From Sphingomonas tagetis (GTDB lineage Bacteria; Pseudomonadota; Alphaproteobacteria; Sphingomonadales; Sphingomonadaceae): a stretch of DNA of 64,000 nt. Every line of letters starts with the position of its first letter. Positions within the stretch are counted from its first letter, which is position 1. The notes beneath the pieces are model-generated. The model was not told where the DNA came from and did not search any database. It saw only the letters and a list, made by a program, of their open reading frames with translations. This document shows positions 16,638-24,994 of this stretch, piece after piece. The stretch covers positions 60,764-124,763 of the forward strand of contig NZ_JAMLDX010000013.1 in assembly GCF_024211275.1 (NCBI RefSeq), read 5' to 3'. The translations under genes were made by a program, and so were the position numbers.

Positions 16638-17555
16638 TCAAAAGGCCGTCGTCCCGACGACGAAGCAGGCGGCGAACATCAGCAAGCCGGCGTTGCGGTT
16701 CGAGCGGAAGCGGTGGAGCGCGTTCGCGCCGTCGCTGGGGATCAGCGTGGCGACCTGCCAGATCAGGTGGAGCGCAACGGGAACCAGTGCGAGCAGCGCG
16801 AGAGGGTCGGGGCGGAGCTGCCAAAAGGCGGCGCCCCATAGCGTCAGCGCGATTGCGTAAAAGGCCGTGACCCCCGCGCGAACGTGCGGCCCCATGCGGC
16901 GCGCGGAAGAGCGGACCCCGACCAGCGCGTCGTCCTCGACATCCTGCAGCGCGTAGATCGTGTCGTACCCGATCGCCCAGGCGATGCAGCCGGCATAGAG
17001 CAGCAGGGCGGCAAGCGGCAGGTCGCCGGTGACCGCAGCCCAGCCGGTGATCGCCGCCCAGGAAAAGACGATGCCGAGCCATGCCTGCGGCCACCAGGTG
17101 ATCCGCTTCATGAACGGATAGGCGGCGACCGGGGCGAGGCTGGCGAGCGCGATCATCGCGGCCACGGGGTTGAGCTGGAGCAGCACGACGAGGCCGATCA
17201 GGCATAACGACACCAGCCACACCCATGCCGCCTTGAGGCTCACCGAGCCGCTTGCCAACGGGCGGGTACGCGTGCGCTCTACCTGGCGGTCGAGATCGCG
17301 GTCGACGATGTCGTTATAGACGCAGCCCGCGCCGCGCATCGCGATGCTGCCGAGCAGGAACCAGGCGAGCAGATCCCAGCGTTCCACCGCGCCGCCCGCC
17401 AGCCCGATCGCCCACGCGCCGGGCCAGAACAGCAGCCACCACCCAATTGGCCGGTCGAACCGCGCAAGCAGGGCGTAGGGGCGGGCGGCGGCGGGCAGGA
17501 GCCGCATGAAGCCGCGATACTCGGTGTCGGGGACGGTCGCAGAGAGATCGGTCAT
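16638..17555 (-). CDS. ubiA: 4-hydroxybenzoate polyprenyltransferase UbiA
   Basis: An inner-membrane prenyltransferase that attaches a polyprenyl tail to 4-hydroxybenzoate, the committed step of ubiquinone synthesis. Both Asp-rich motifs are present: NDIVDRDLDRQVERTRTRPL and YDTIYALQDVEDD. About nine hydrophobic segments follow in order. ATG 17555 gives 305 residues; a GTG at 17567 would add four residues (MATH), and neither has a clear Shine-Dalgarno. It is divergent from the DUF2147 gene. The later steps are represented by ubiE and ubiB near 25-27 kb. Confidence 0.95.
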   Translation of the reverse strand: MTDLSATVPDTEYRGFMRLLPAAARPYALLARFDRPIGWWLLFWPGAWAIGLAGGAVERWDLLAWFLLGSIAMRGAGCVYNDIVDRDLDRQVERTRTRPLASGSVSLKAAWVWLVSLCLIGLVVLLQLNPVAAMIALASLAPVAAYPFMKRITWWPQAWLGIVFSWAAITGWAAVTGDLPLAALLLYAGCIAWAIGYDTIYALQDVEDDALVGVRSSARRMGPHVRAGVTAFYAIALTLWGAAFWQLRPDPLALLALVPVALHLIWQVATLIPSDGANALHRFRSNRNAGLLMFAACFVVGTTAF

Positions 17556-17645
17556 GTGCGTCGCCACGAAGACGCGAAGGTTCAGCCTGCGTCAAGCCGC
17601 ATTGCGGTGATGATGCCGCCTTAGAATGGGCATGATCCGCCCTAT

Positions 17646-18080
17646 ATGCCCGTGCGGCAACGAAGGAACGGTCAATTGCTGGTGACGCGTGTGTTGAGTC
17701 CGATCGTCTGCGCAGGACTGCTCGGTGCAGCCGCACCTCAGCCCGGCGGCTTGGAGGGGGTGTGGCGCAATGCGCGCAACACCATCCATCTGCGCATCGC
17801 CTCGTGCGGTGAAGCGCTGTGCGCCACGGTGGTCTGGGCGAATCCAGTGGCGCAGGCGGATGCGCGCAAGGGCAGTGGGCAGGACCTCATCGGCAGCAAG
17901 CTGATGACCGGGCTGCGCCGGCACCCGGACGGGAAATGGCGTGGCAGGGCCTATGTGCCGGATATCGACAAGCGCGCATCTGCGACGGTGATCCAACTGA
18001 AGGAAGATCAGCTGCGCGTGTCGGGTTGCATGCTCGGCGGACTCGTCTGCCAGACCCGGCATTGGCAGCGCATCGGCTGA
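17646..18080 (+). CDS. DUF2147 family secreted protein
   Basis: A 144-residue protein with a signal-like N terminus (LLVTRVLSPIVCAGLLGAAAP) and a compact beta-rich domain. The domain starts GLEGVWRNARNTIHLRIASCG and ends LRVSGCMLGGLVCQTRHWQRI, as in DUF2147 proteins, with conserved cysteines that may pair in the periplasm. The ATG at 17646 is the first available; a GTG or TTG about 30 bp later would also retain the signal. It lies between ubiA (divergent) and rsmE (same strand, 34 bp away). Function unknown for the family. Confidence 0.75.
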   Translation: MPVRQRRNGQLLVTRVLSPIVCAGLLGAAAPQPGGLEGVWRNARNTIHLRIASCGEALCATVVWANPVAQADARKGSGQDLIGSKLMTGLRRHPDGKWRGRAYVPDIDKRASATVIQLKEDQLRVSGCMLGGLVCQTRHWQRIG

Positions 18081-18117
18081 CGTTGCCGCGCGCTGTTCGT
18101 GCCCTTAGGACAGCGTG

Positions 18118-18861
18118 ATGATCGCGACGCCCGCCTGGCCGCCTCAATCCACCCCGCGGCTGTTCGTCGAGCCGCCGTTGAGCGCGGGCGAGATGCGCCG
18201 GATCGACGGGCCGCAGGGGCATTATCTGGCGACAGTCATGCGGCTCAAGGCCGGCGATCCGGTCACGCTGTTCGACGATGCGACCGGCGAGTGGCTTGCG
18301 GTCGCCGTCGAGGCCCGCAAGCGCGACCTGACGCTCGAAGTGCGCGAGAAGCTGCGCGAACGCGAGGCGGTGCCCGATCTGTGGCTGTGCGCCGCGCCGA
18401 TCAAGAAGGCGCGGATCGACTGGGTGGTCGAGAAGGCGTGTGAGCTGGGCGTGGCGCGCGTCGCGCCGGTGCTGACGCGGCGCGCGGTGGTCGACAAGCT
18501 CAACCTCGACCGGTTGCGCGTTCACATGATCGAGGCGGCCGAGCAATGCGGACGGACTGCGCTGCCCGAACTCGCCGAACCGGTGAAGCTGGCCACGTTG
18601 CTCAGGGACTGGCCGCCCGAGCGCGCGCTGTTCTTCGCTGACGAGACCGGCGGCGCGCCGGCGCTGGCGGCGATGCGCGCGCATCCCGGCCCAGCCGCGA
18701 TCCTGATCGGGCCGGAAGGGGGCTTCGACTCCGAGGAGCGCGAGGCGATCCGCGCGGTACCCCAAGCGGTCGGCATTTCGCTGGGGCCGCGGATCCTGCG
18801 CGCCGAGACCGCGGCGGCGGCGGCGGTGAGCCTGTGGATGGGTGCTGCGGGCGACTGGTGA
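18118..18861 (+). CDS. rsmE: 16S rRNA (uracil1498-N3)-methyltransferase RsmE
   Basis: A 247-residue SPOUT-class methyltransferase that makes m3U1498 in 16S rRNA. The N-terminal PUA-like domain (RLFVEPPLSAGEM, GHYLATVMRLKAGD) precedes the trefoil-knot SAM site with LIGPEGGFDSEE and SLGPRILRAETAA. ATG 18118 (TAGGAC seven bases upstream) is preferred over an overlapping GTG at 18115. It is followed by gshA on the same strand with a 45-bp spacer, an arrangement seen in other sphingomonads. Confidence 0.95.
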   Translation: MIATPAWPPQSTPRLFVEPPLSAGEMRRIDGPQGHYLATVMRLKAGDPVTLFDDATGEWLAVAVEARKRDLTLEVREKLREREAVPDLWLCAAPIKKARIDWVVEKACELGVARVAPVLTRRAVVDKLNLDRLRVHMIEAAEQCGRTALPELAEPVKLATLLRDWPPERALFFADETGGAPALAAMRAHPGPAAILIGPEGGFDSEEREAIRAVPQAVGISLGPRILRAETAAAAAVSLWMGAAGDW

Positions 18862-18906
18862 ATCTTGCCACTGGCGCAACGGTTTGCGCGCGCCTAAATG
18901 CGCGCG

Positions 18907-20280
18907 ATGAGCACCAAGACGGTTTCAAACAGCAACGCGCCTGTCATCGAGAGCCGTCAGCAGCTCATCGACTATTTTTCGAAGGGCGAGAAGCCGGCGG
19001 AACGCTGGCGGATCGGCACCGAGCATGAGAAATTCGTCTTCTCGACCAGCGACCATCACGCGCCCTCCTATGACGAGCCGGGCGGCATCCGCGACCTGCT
19101 CGCCGAGCTGACTCAGTTCGGCTGGAAGCCGGTCGAAGAGGGCGGCAAGGTCATCGCGCTGTCCGGGCCGGACGGAACGGTGAGCCTGGAACCAGCCGGG
19201 CAGCTCGAGCTGTCGGGTGCGCCGCTGGAGAATCTCCATCAGACCTGCGCCGAGACCGGACGGCATCTGCAGCAGGTCAAGGCCGTGGGCGAAAAGCTCG
19301 GCATCGGCTTCCTCGGCCTCGGCATGTGGCCGGACAAGGCGCGCGGCGATCTGCCCGTGATGCCCAAGGGCCGTTACGCGATCATGCTGAGCCATATGCC
19401 GCGCGTCGGCTCGCTCGGCCTCGACATGATGCTGCGCACCTGCACGGTTCAGGTGAACCTCGATTATTCGAGCGAGGCGGACATGGCGCAGAAGTTTCGC
19501 GTCGGCCTCGCGCTCCAGCCGCTGGCAACCGCGCTGTTCGCCAACTCCCCCTTCACCGAAGGCAAGCCGAACGGGATGCTGAGCTACCGCTCGCATATCT
19601 GGTCGGACACGGACCCGCACCGCACCGGCATGCTGCCGTTCGTGTTCGAGGACGGGTTCGGGTACGAGCGCTATGCCGACTATGCGCTCGATGTGCCGAT
19701 GTACTTCGTCTATCGCGACGGCCGTTACATCGATGCGGCGGGGCTGAGCTTCCGCGATTTCCTGCGCGGCGAGCTTTCGGTACTGCCGGGCGAGAAGCCG
19801 ACGATCGACGATTGGGCGGATCATCTCTCGACCGCCTTTCCCGAAGTGCGGCTCAAGACCTTCCTCGAAATGCGCGGCGCCGATGGCGGGCCGTGGGATC
19901 GGATCTGCGCGCTGCCGGCCTTGTGGGTCGGCCTGCTCTATGATCAGGGCGCGCTCGATGCGGCATGGGATCTGGTCAAGGACTGGGACATGGGCGAGCG
20001 GCAGGCGCTGCGCGACAGCGTGCCCAGGCTCGGCCTCGACGCGCCGCTGCCGGGTGGCGGCAGGCTGCGCGACATTGCCGGGCAGGTGATCGACATCGCC
20101 GGCGCGGGCCTGACTGCGCGTGCGCGGCTCAATGCTGCAGGCGACAATGAGAGCGGCTTTCTCGACCCGCTGCGCGAGATCGCGCGGACGGGCAAGGTGC
20201 CCGCGGAACTGCTGCTGGAGCGTTATGCCGGCGAGTGGGGCGGCGACGTCTGCCGCATCTATGCCGAGAGCCGGTTTTAG
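18907..20280 (+). CDS. gshA: Glutamate-cysteine ligase, class III (plant/alphaproteobacterial type)
   Basis: A 457-residue ligase catalysing ATP-dependent joining of glutamate and cysteine, the first step of glutathione synthesis. It matches the plant-type family: RIGTEHEKFVF, GLGMWPDKARGDLPVMPKGRY, TCTVQVNLDYSSEADM and SYRSHIWSDTDPHRTGMLPFVF. The start is the ATG at 18907 (MSTKTVSNSN); an in-frame ATG at 18898 would add three residues. The stop overlaps the end of the convergent MoeB/ThiF-type gene by 4 bp. Confidence 0.95.
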   Translation: MSTKTVSNSNAPVIESRQQLIDYFSKGEKPAERWRIGTEHEKFVFSTSDHHAPSYDEPGGIRDLLAELTQFGWKPVEEGGKVIALSGPDGTVSLEPAGQLELSGAPLENLHQTCAETGRHLQQVKAVGEKLGIGFLGLGMWPDKARGDLPVMPKGRYAIMLSHMPRVGSLGLDMMLRTCTVQVNLDYSSEADMAQKFRVGLALQPLATALFANSPFTEGKPNGMLSYRSHIWSDTDPHRTGMLPFVFEDGFGYERYADYALDVPMYFVYRDGRYIDAAGLSFRDFLRGELSVLPGEKPTIDDWADHLSTAFPEVRLKTFLEMRGADGGPWDRICALPALWVGLLYDQGALDAAWDLVKDWDMGERQALRDSVPRLGLDAPLPGGGRLRDIAGQVIDIAGAGLTARARLNAAGDNESGFLDPLREIARTGKVPAELLLERYAGEWGGDVCRIYAESRF

Positions 20281-21029
20281 TCTGCGCAGGCGGGGCAGCC
20301 GGGGTCCTTGGGCAGCGTCAGCGTGCGAAAGCGCAGTGCCAGCGTATCGGCGATCAGCAGCTTGCCCGCGCTGTCCTCGCCGAACGGCACGATCGCGCGG
20401 ATCACCTCGAGCGCGGCGAGGCTGCCGAGCAGACCGGTGAGTGCGCCGAGCACGCCCTGTTCGGCGCAGTTGACGCCGGGCGTCTCCGGGTCGGCGCCGG
20501 TGAAGCAGCGATAGCAGGGCTTGTCCGCTTCCCAGCCGCGGAACACGCCGAGTTGCCCTTCGAACTGTCCGACCGCCGCGGCGACCAGCGGGATGCGCAG
20601 TGCGAGCGCGGTGTCGGCGACGATCAGCCGGGTGGCGAAATTGTCGGTGCCGTCGAGGACTGCGTCGTGTCCGTCGAGCAGGCAAGCGGCGTTGGCCGCA
20701 TCGATGCGGGTGACTTGCGCCGTGGCTTCGACATGCGGATTGAGGCGGCCCAGTGCGGTGACCGCGGCTTGCGCCTTCGGTTCTCCGGCGTCGGCGGTGC
20801 CAAACAAAGTCTGGCGCTGAAGGTTCGACAGATCGACTCGGTCGTCATCGATGATCGTGAGACTGCTGATGCCGGCCGCTGCGAGATATTGGAGGGCGGG
20901 GGAGCCGATCCCGCCTGCGCCGATCACCGCGACGCGCGCTGCCTTGAGCCGTGCCTGTCCCGCGCCGCCAATCTCCTTGAGCACGATATGGCGGGCATAG
21001 CGCTCCAGCTCTTCGTCGGTGAGCGTCAT
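20277..21029 (-). CDS. MoeB/ThiF/HesA family adenylyltransferase
   Basis: A 250-residue E1-like protein that adenylates the C-terminal Gly-Gly of a sulfur-carrier protein (MoaD or ThiS). Motifs: nucleotide-binding VIGAGGIGSPALQYLAAAG, the DDDRVDLSNLQRQTLF signature, catalytic-loop CYRCF and zinc-binding CPAC at the C terminus. There is no C-terminal rhodanese domain. No moaD or thiS is in the window, so the partner is undecided. The start at 21029 overlaps the upstream gene by 4 bp, so it is last in the 20.3-27.3 kb run. Confidence 0.93.
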   Translation of the reverse strand: MTLTDEELERYARHIVLKEIGGAGQARLKAARVAVIGAGGIGSPALQYLAAAGISSLTIIDDDRVDLSNLQRQTLFGTADAGEPKAQAAVTALGRLNPHVEATAQVTRIDAANAACLLDGHDAVLDGTDNFATRLIVADTALALRIPLVAAAVGQFEGQLGVFRGWEADKPCYRCFTGADPETPGVNCAEQGVLGALTGLLGSLAALEVIRAIVPFGEDSAGKLLIADTLALRFRTLTLPKDPGCPACAD

Positions 21030-21445
21030 TTCTTCCAGACGAAGGTGACCGTCGCGCGATACCATTGCTCGGCGGCGGCGGTGCGCGCGGCGAGGTTGTT
21101 GCGCGCAAAGGCGGTGACGAGTCCGGCGGCATATTGCTCGACCATCGGGCAACCCGCCGCGCGCGGGACCGAGGTGCGCACGCCATCCTCGGGATGGACG
21201 AGCACTGCGACCTCGATGCGAAGCGCTGGCTGCTTGTCGGTGACGCGGCGCTGGACCTTGCAGCGCCGGGCGCGGGTCTGCGCCCTGACATAGGTGTTCA
21301 TCGGCGCCGTCACCTGCGGCGGCTGGCGATAGGGCAGGTCGGGCAAGCTCGCCCAGTCGATCCTGGCGCGCTCCGTCTGTACAGGCGGCGCGGCAGGCGT
21401 TGCCTGCGCCGCAATCAGCAGCAAGGGGGCCAGCGCTCCGGCCAT
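21026..21445 (-). CDS. Secreted hypothetical protein
   Basis: A 139-residue protein with a signal peptide ([20 protein letters not shown]). The mature part has a Pro-rich segment (PDLPYRQPPQVTAPMNTYV) and a small domain ending QWYRATVTFVWKK, with two cysteines about 45 residues apart (RCKVQ, AGCPMVEQY). It may be a small periplasmic protein. I do not recognise a family. It overlaps the upstream dut gene by one base (TAATG) and the downstream MoeB-type gene by 4 bp. Confidence 0.65.
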   Translation of the reverse strand: MAGALAPLLLIAAQATPAAPPVQTERARIDWASLPDLPYRQPPQVTAPMNTYVRAQTRARRCKVQRRVTDKQPALRIEVAVLVHPEDGVRTSVPRAAGCPMVEQYAAGLVTAFARNNLAARTAAAEQWYRATVTFVWKK

Positions 21446-21894
21446 TATCGCCCCGTCGATCCGAACCCGCCGCCGCCGCGCGCCGTGTCGTCGAGCGCCG
21501 CCACTTCCTCGAACACCGCGCGCTGGACCGGCGCCGCGACCAGCTGTGCGATGCGTTCGCCACGGACGACCGCAAAGGGTTCGCTGCCGAGATTGGCGAG
21601 GATCACCTTGACCTCGCCGCGATAGTCGCTGTCGATCGTGCCGGGCGTGTTGAGGCAGGTGATGCCGTGCTTGAGCGCCAGTCCCGAGCGCGGGCGGACC
21701 TGCACCTCATAGCCGTCGGGAATGGCGATGGCGAAACCGGTGGCGACGGCATGGCGTCCGCCGGGGACGAGGACATAATCCTCGGCCGCGACCACGTCCA
21801 TGCCGGCCGCGCCTGCCGTAGCATAGGCGGGAAGCGGCAGGCCCTCGCCATGAGGGAGGCGCTGGAGCGCGATGCGGATCGGCGTGCCGGTCAT
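21445..21894 (-). CDS. dut: dUTP diphosphatase
   Basis: A 149-residue trimeric dUTPase, which hydrolyses dUTP to dUMP and keeps uracil out of DNA. All five motifs are in order: AGMDVVA (I), [11 protein letters not shown] (II), [18 protein letters not shown] (III), [10 protein letters not shown] (IV) and [10 protein letters not shown] (V, C-terminal arm). The start is ATG 21894, overlapping the upstream hydrolase gene by 4 bp; a longer open frame to 22212 is not a dUTPase extension. Linkage to coaBC is widely conserved. Confidence 0.97.
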   Translation of the reverse strand: MTGTPIRIALQRLPHGEGLPLPAYATAGAAGMDVVAAEDYVLVPGGRHAVATGFAIAIPDGYEVQVRPRSGLALKHGITCLNTPGTIDSDYRGEVKVILANLGSEPFAVVRGERIAQLVAAPVQRAVFEEVAALDDTARGGGGFGSTGR

Positions 21895-22691
21895 TTGCGC
21901 TTCTCGGGCAGGCTGGTGGCGAGGCGCTTCAGCGCATCGGCGACCTCCGGTTCGCTGAGCACCGCGCTGGCCGGACGCGCCGGGAGGATGCGGAAATCGA
22001 CCGCGATGCCGCGCAGCGCCAACGCTTCGGCATAGGTGCGCGAATAGCGCGCCAGACCGGCCGGATCGTCGGCACCCACCAGTACCGCGGCGCGTAACGC
22101 CGGTGAGACGCCGCCGATCGTCTGCAGCGGATCGAGGCTCGTGACGGGCTGGTCGAACCCGGCATTGGGGCTGCGCTTCGCCATCGTCCGCCGCCATTCG
22201 GGCAGCGCGCACGGGCAGGATACGAGCAGCAGCCCATCGGCGAGCGTCGGATAGATGCCGACGAGATTGGCGGCGATCGCCGCGCCGCCGCCTTCGCCGA
22301 TCAGGATCAGCTTGGCGCGGCGGTAGCGCTTACGCAGCGCGATCAGCGAGCGGGCGACCTCGCCAACGCGTTCGCGCGTATAGCCGTCGCCATTGGCGCG
22401 CCCGCGCTCACCCGGCGAACGGCGGCCGGCGGTGTCGGCATAGCCCGGGCGCAGCAGCGCGATCGAGGTACTCCCGGTCAGCGCCTTCGCGGTGGCCTCA
22501 GTGAAGCTATAGGCCGGCGCGACGCTGGTATCGCCATCGGCGTGGAGCACGACGGCAAGCGTGCGCACGCGCGAGGCGCGGTCCTCGCCATAGCGCTGCT
22601 CGTGCAGCATCGGCGGCTGCTTGGCCGCAGGCGCCGCATGCAGCGCGGGTCCGGCGGCGAGGAGCGCGGCGAGCGAGAGCTTAAAGCGCAT
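21891..22691 (-). CDS. Secreted alpha/beta hydrolase-fold protein lacking the serine nucleophile
   Basis: A 266-residue exported protein: signal peptide [22 protein letters not shown], then an alpha/beta hydrolase layout with strands [19 protein letters not shown] and [10 protein letters not shown]. The nucleophile elbow, normally G-x-S-x-G, reads G-E-G-G-G at residues 132-136, so the serine is absent. A later Asp/His pair is not obvious. It may bind rather than hydrolyse, or use another residue. It overlaps coaBC by 11 bp and dut by 4 bp, so it is fixed inside the operon. Confidence 0.75.
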   Translation of the reverse strand: MRFKLSLAALLAAGPALHAAPAAKQPPMLHEQRYGEDRASRVRTLAVVLHADGDTSVAPAYSFTEATAKALTGSTSIALLRPGYADTAGRRSPGERGRANGDGYTRERVGEVARSLIALRKRYRRAKLILIGEGGGAAIAANLVGIYPTLADGLLLVSCPCALPEWRRTMAKRSPNAGFDQPVTSLDPLQTIGGVSPALRAAVLVGADDPAGLARYSRTYAEALALRGIAVDFRILPARPASAVLSEPEVADALKRLATSLPEKRK

Positions 22692-23856
22692 CGGCGATCC
22701 GCTGGGCGAGGCGGCGCGCGACATCGGGCTTGGGCAATCGCTCCCAGCTTTCGACGCCGCTCGCGGTGACGAGGTGAACGGTATTCGCATCTCCGCCCAT
22801 CACATCGCCCGAAACGTCATTGGCGACAATCCAGTCCGCGCCCTTGCGAGTCCGTTTCGCGGTGGCATGTTCGACGACCCGTTCGGTTTCGGCGGCGAAA
22901 CCAATCAGCAGCTGCGGGCGGCGCGCGTTTTGAGCGAGCGTGGCGAGGATGTCGGGGTTCTCCGCGAGGGTGAGGGAGGGCGCCGCGCCACGCTTCTTGA
23001 TCTTCTGATCCGACGTATCGGCGCTGCGCCAGTCGGCCACGGCGGCGACCATTACCGCGGCGTCTGCGGGCAACGCGGCCTCGACCGCCGCGGCCATCTC
23101 GCGTGCGGTCTCGACGTCGATGCGGTTCACACGCGGCGGGGTGGGGAGGGCAACCGGCCCTGCAACCAGCGTGACGCGTGCGCCGAGATCGACCAGCGCG
23201 CTGGCGATCTCGAACCCCTGCTTCCCCGACGAGCGGTTGGCGATGTAGCGCACCGGGTCGATCGGCTCGTGCGTCGGGCCGGCGGTGACGAGGATGTGCT
23301 TGCCGGCGAGCGGCCCGGAACCCGGCGCGAGCGCGGTCTCGATCGCGTCGAGGATCGCCTGCGGCTCGGGCAGGCGGCCGGGACCATATTCGCCGCACGC
23401 CATCGGGCCATCGTCGGGCTCTAGGATCGTCACACCATCGCCGCGCAGCGTCGCGACGTTGCGGCGCGTCGCGGCGTGCTGCCACATGCGCACGTTCATC
23501 GCGGGCGCGGCGAGAACGGGCTTGTCGGTCGCGAGCAGCAGCGTGGTGGCGAGATCGTCGGCGATGCCGGCCGCCATCTTCGCCAGCAGGTCGGCGGTGG
23601 CCGGGGCGACGACCACCAGGTCGGCGTTGCGGCTGAGCTGGATGTGTCCCATCTCGGCCTCGTCCTTGAGATCCCACAGCGTGGTATAAACCTGGTTCTC
23701 GGACAGCGCAGCGAGCGTCATCGGGGTCACGAAATGCTGACCGCCTCCGGTGAGCACGCAGGTGACATCGATCGCCGCCTTGCGGGCGAGGCGGATCAGC
23801 TCGCACGCCTTGTACGCGGCGATCCCGCCGCCGACGATCAGAAGGATGCGCTTCAT
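22681..23856 (-). CDS. coaBC: Phosphopantothenoylcysteine decarboxylase / phosphopantothenate-cysteine ligase
   Basis: A 391-residue bifunctional enzyme of CoA synthesis. The N-terminal FMN decarboxylase (CoaC) spans residues 1-180 with GGGIAAYKACELIR, the substrate-binding ENQVYTTLWD region and APAMNVRMW (catalytic loop). The C-terminal CTP-dependent ligase (CoaB) has VTAGPTHEPIDPVRYIANRSSGKQG and the DWIVANDVSG loop. The start ATG 23856 overlaps the upstream membrane-protein gene by 4 bp. Confidence 0.96.
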   Translation of the reverse strand: MKRILLIVGGGIAAYKACELIRLARKAAIDVTCVLTGGGQHFVTPMTLAALSENQVYTTLWDLKDEAEMGHIQLSRNADLVVVAPATADLLAKMAAGIADDLATTLLLATDKPVLAAPAMNVRMWQHAATRRNVATLRGDGVTILEPDDGPMACGEYGPGRLPEPQAILDAIETALAPGSGPLAGKHILVTAGPTHEPIDPVRYIANRSSGKQGFEIASALVDLGARVTLVAGPVALPTPPRVNRIDVETAREMAAAVEAALPADAAVMVAAVADWRSADTSDQKIKKRGAAPSLTLAENPDILATLAQNARRPQLLIGFAAETERVVEHATAKRTRKGADWIVANDVSGDVMGGDANTVHLVTASGVESWERLPKPDVARRLAQRIADAL

Positions 23857-24962
23857 GGCTCGATCCTCTGCACGCGCACGCGCCGCCTGTCGAGCGCACG
23901 CGCCGTGAGATCGCGCAGCCCGTCGGGCACGAAGGCGAGGCCGACAAGGAAAACCGGTGCGATCATCAGGCCCCAATAGAAGGTGTCGAGCCGCGCGAAT
24001 AAACTGATCGCGGCTGCATAGGCGCTGAACGTCGTGATGGCGCGCAGCGCCAGCGGATCGCGCCAGCTCGCCCAGCCGAACAGCGCCAGCGCGACCAGCA
24101 ACGCGGCGGCGATGGCCGGAAACAGCTGGAGCGCGGTCGCCAGCGTCATCGCGCGGACGAACAGGCCGAACCCATGCATCCCGCTCCAGCCCGGCGAGGC
24201 AGCGTCGAGCGGGCCGGTGACGCCATGCACCGCGACGGCATGCGCGGCGAGCGCGAGCGCGAAGATGCCGAGGGCGACGGCCCAGCCCATCGCTTCGCGG
24301 CGATGACCTTCGAGCAGGGCGAGCCCGCCCATGACCAGCACGAACAGTGCCGCGGTTTCACGCACCAGCATCGCGATCAGCGCAACCGCCACCGCCTCGA
24401 TCCAGCGGCCCGGGCGGCGCAACGCAAGGCTCGTGGCGACGAGCAGTCCGGCCCAGATTTCGTGAAACGCGACGAGCCCCGGCTGGACGAAGGCGAGCAT
24501 GCCGCCGGCGAGCAGAAACAGCGCCGCAACGCGCGCCGGGACGCCGGTGAGCGCCTCCCCCAGGCGGCGGTGCCACAGCAGGGCGGTGGTCGTGGCGAGC
24601 AGGTAGAGCAGTGCCAGTGCGACAAGCTCGGGCAGCAGTCCCTGCACCGTCGCGAGGCCCGGCATGCGAAAGGTTAGGAACGGGCGCAGCGGATAGCTGC
24701 CCGCACGCAAGGCGTCGGCCGCCGCCGTATAATAGTCCTCGCCATGCCGCACGGCGGAGACGATGCCTTCATAGAGCGCGATGTCGGTCGGCCGATCGAC
24801 GCCCGCGCCCGTATCGGATTCGGCCGGCGCATTCACGCCGAGCACGGCAAACGAGGCGAGCAGCAGCGCCAGGAGCGCGCCGATCACGATCCGTGCCTGC
24901 GCGCGCGGCAGCGCGGCGAAGCGGCTGGGGCTCGCGAGCCAGATCGGATGGGGGCGCGTCAT
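23853..24962 (-). CDS. Polytopic membrane protein, possibly a glycosyltransferase-C-like protein
   Basis: A 369-residue protein with about ten transmembrane helices from residue 25 onward (IVIGALLALLLASFAVLG to LIAPVFLVGLAFVPDG). A first loop of about 70 residues follows TM1, containing RPTDIALYEGIVSAVRHGEDYY, which resembles the first periplasmic loop of PMT/GT-C enzymes. The Asp/Glu that would be catalytic in that loop is visible but not diagnostic. It sits between ubiB and coaBC and overlaps coaBC by 4 bp. Substrate unknown; GT-C is inference from topology. Confidence 0.7.
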   Translation of the reverse strand: MTRPHPIWLASPSRFAALPRAQARIVIGALLALLLASFAVLGVNAPAESDTGAGVDRPTDIALYEGIVSAVRHGEDYYTAAADALRAGSYPLRPFLTFRMPGLATVQGLLPELVALALLYLLATTTALLWHRRLGEALTGVPARVAALFLLAGGMLAFVQPGLVAFHEIWAGLLVATSLALRRPGRWIEAVAVALIAMLVRETAALFVLVMGGLALLEGHRREAMGWAVALGIFALALAAHAVAVHGVTGPLDAASPGWSGMHGFGLFVRAMTLATALQLFPAIAAALLVALALFGWASWRDPLALRAITTFSAYAAAISLFARLDTFYWGLMIAPVFLVGLAFVPDGLRDLTARALDRRRVRVQRIEP

Positions 24963-24994
24963 CGCACCGATGCTAGCCGAGCGGGCCCGTGCTG

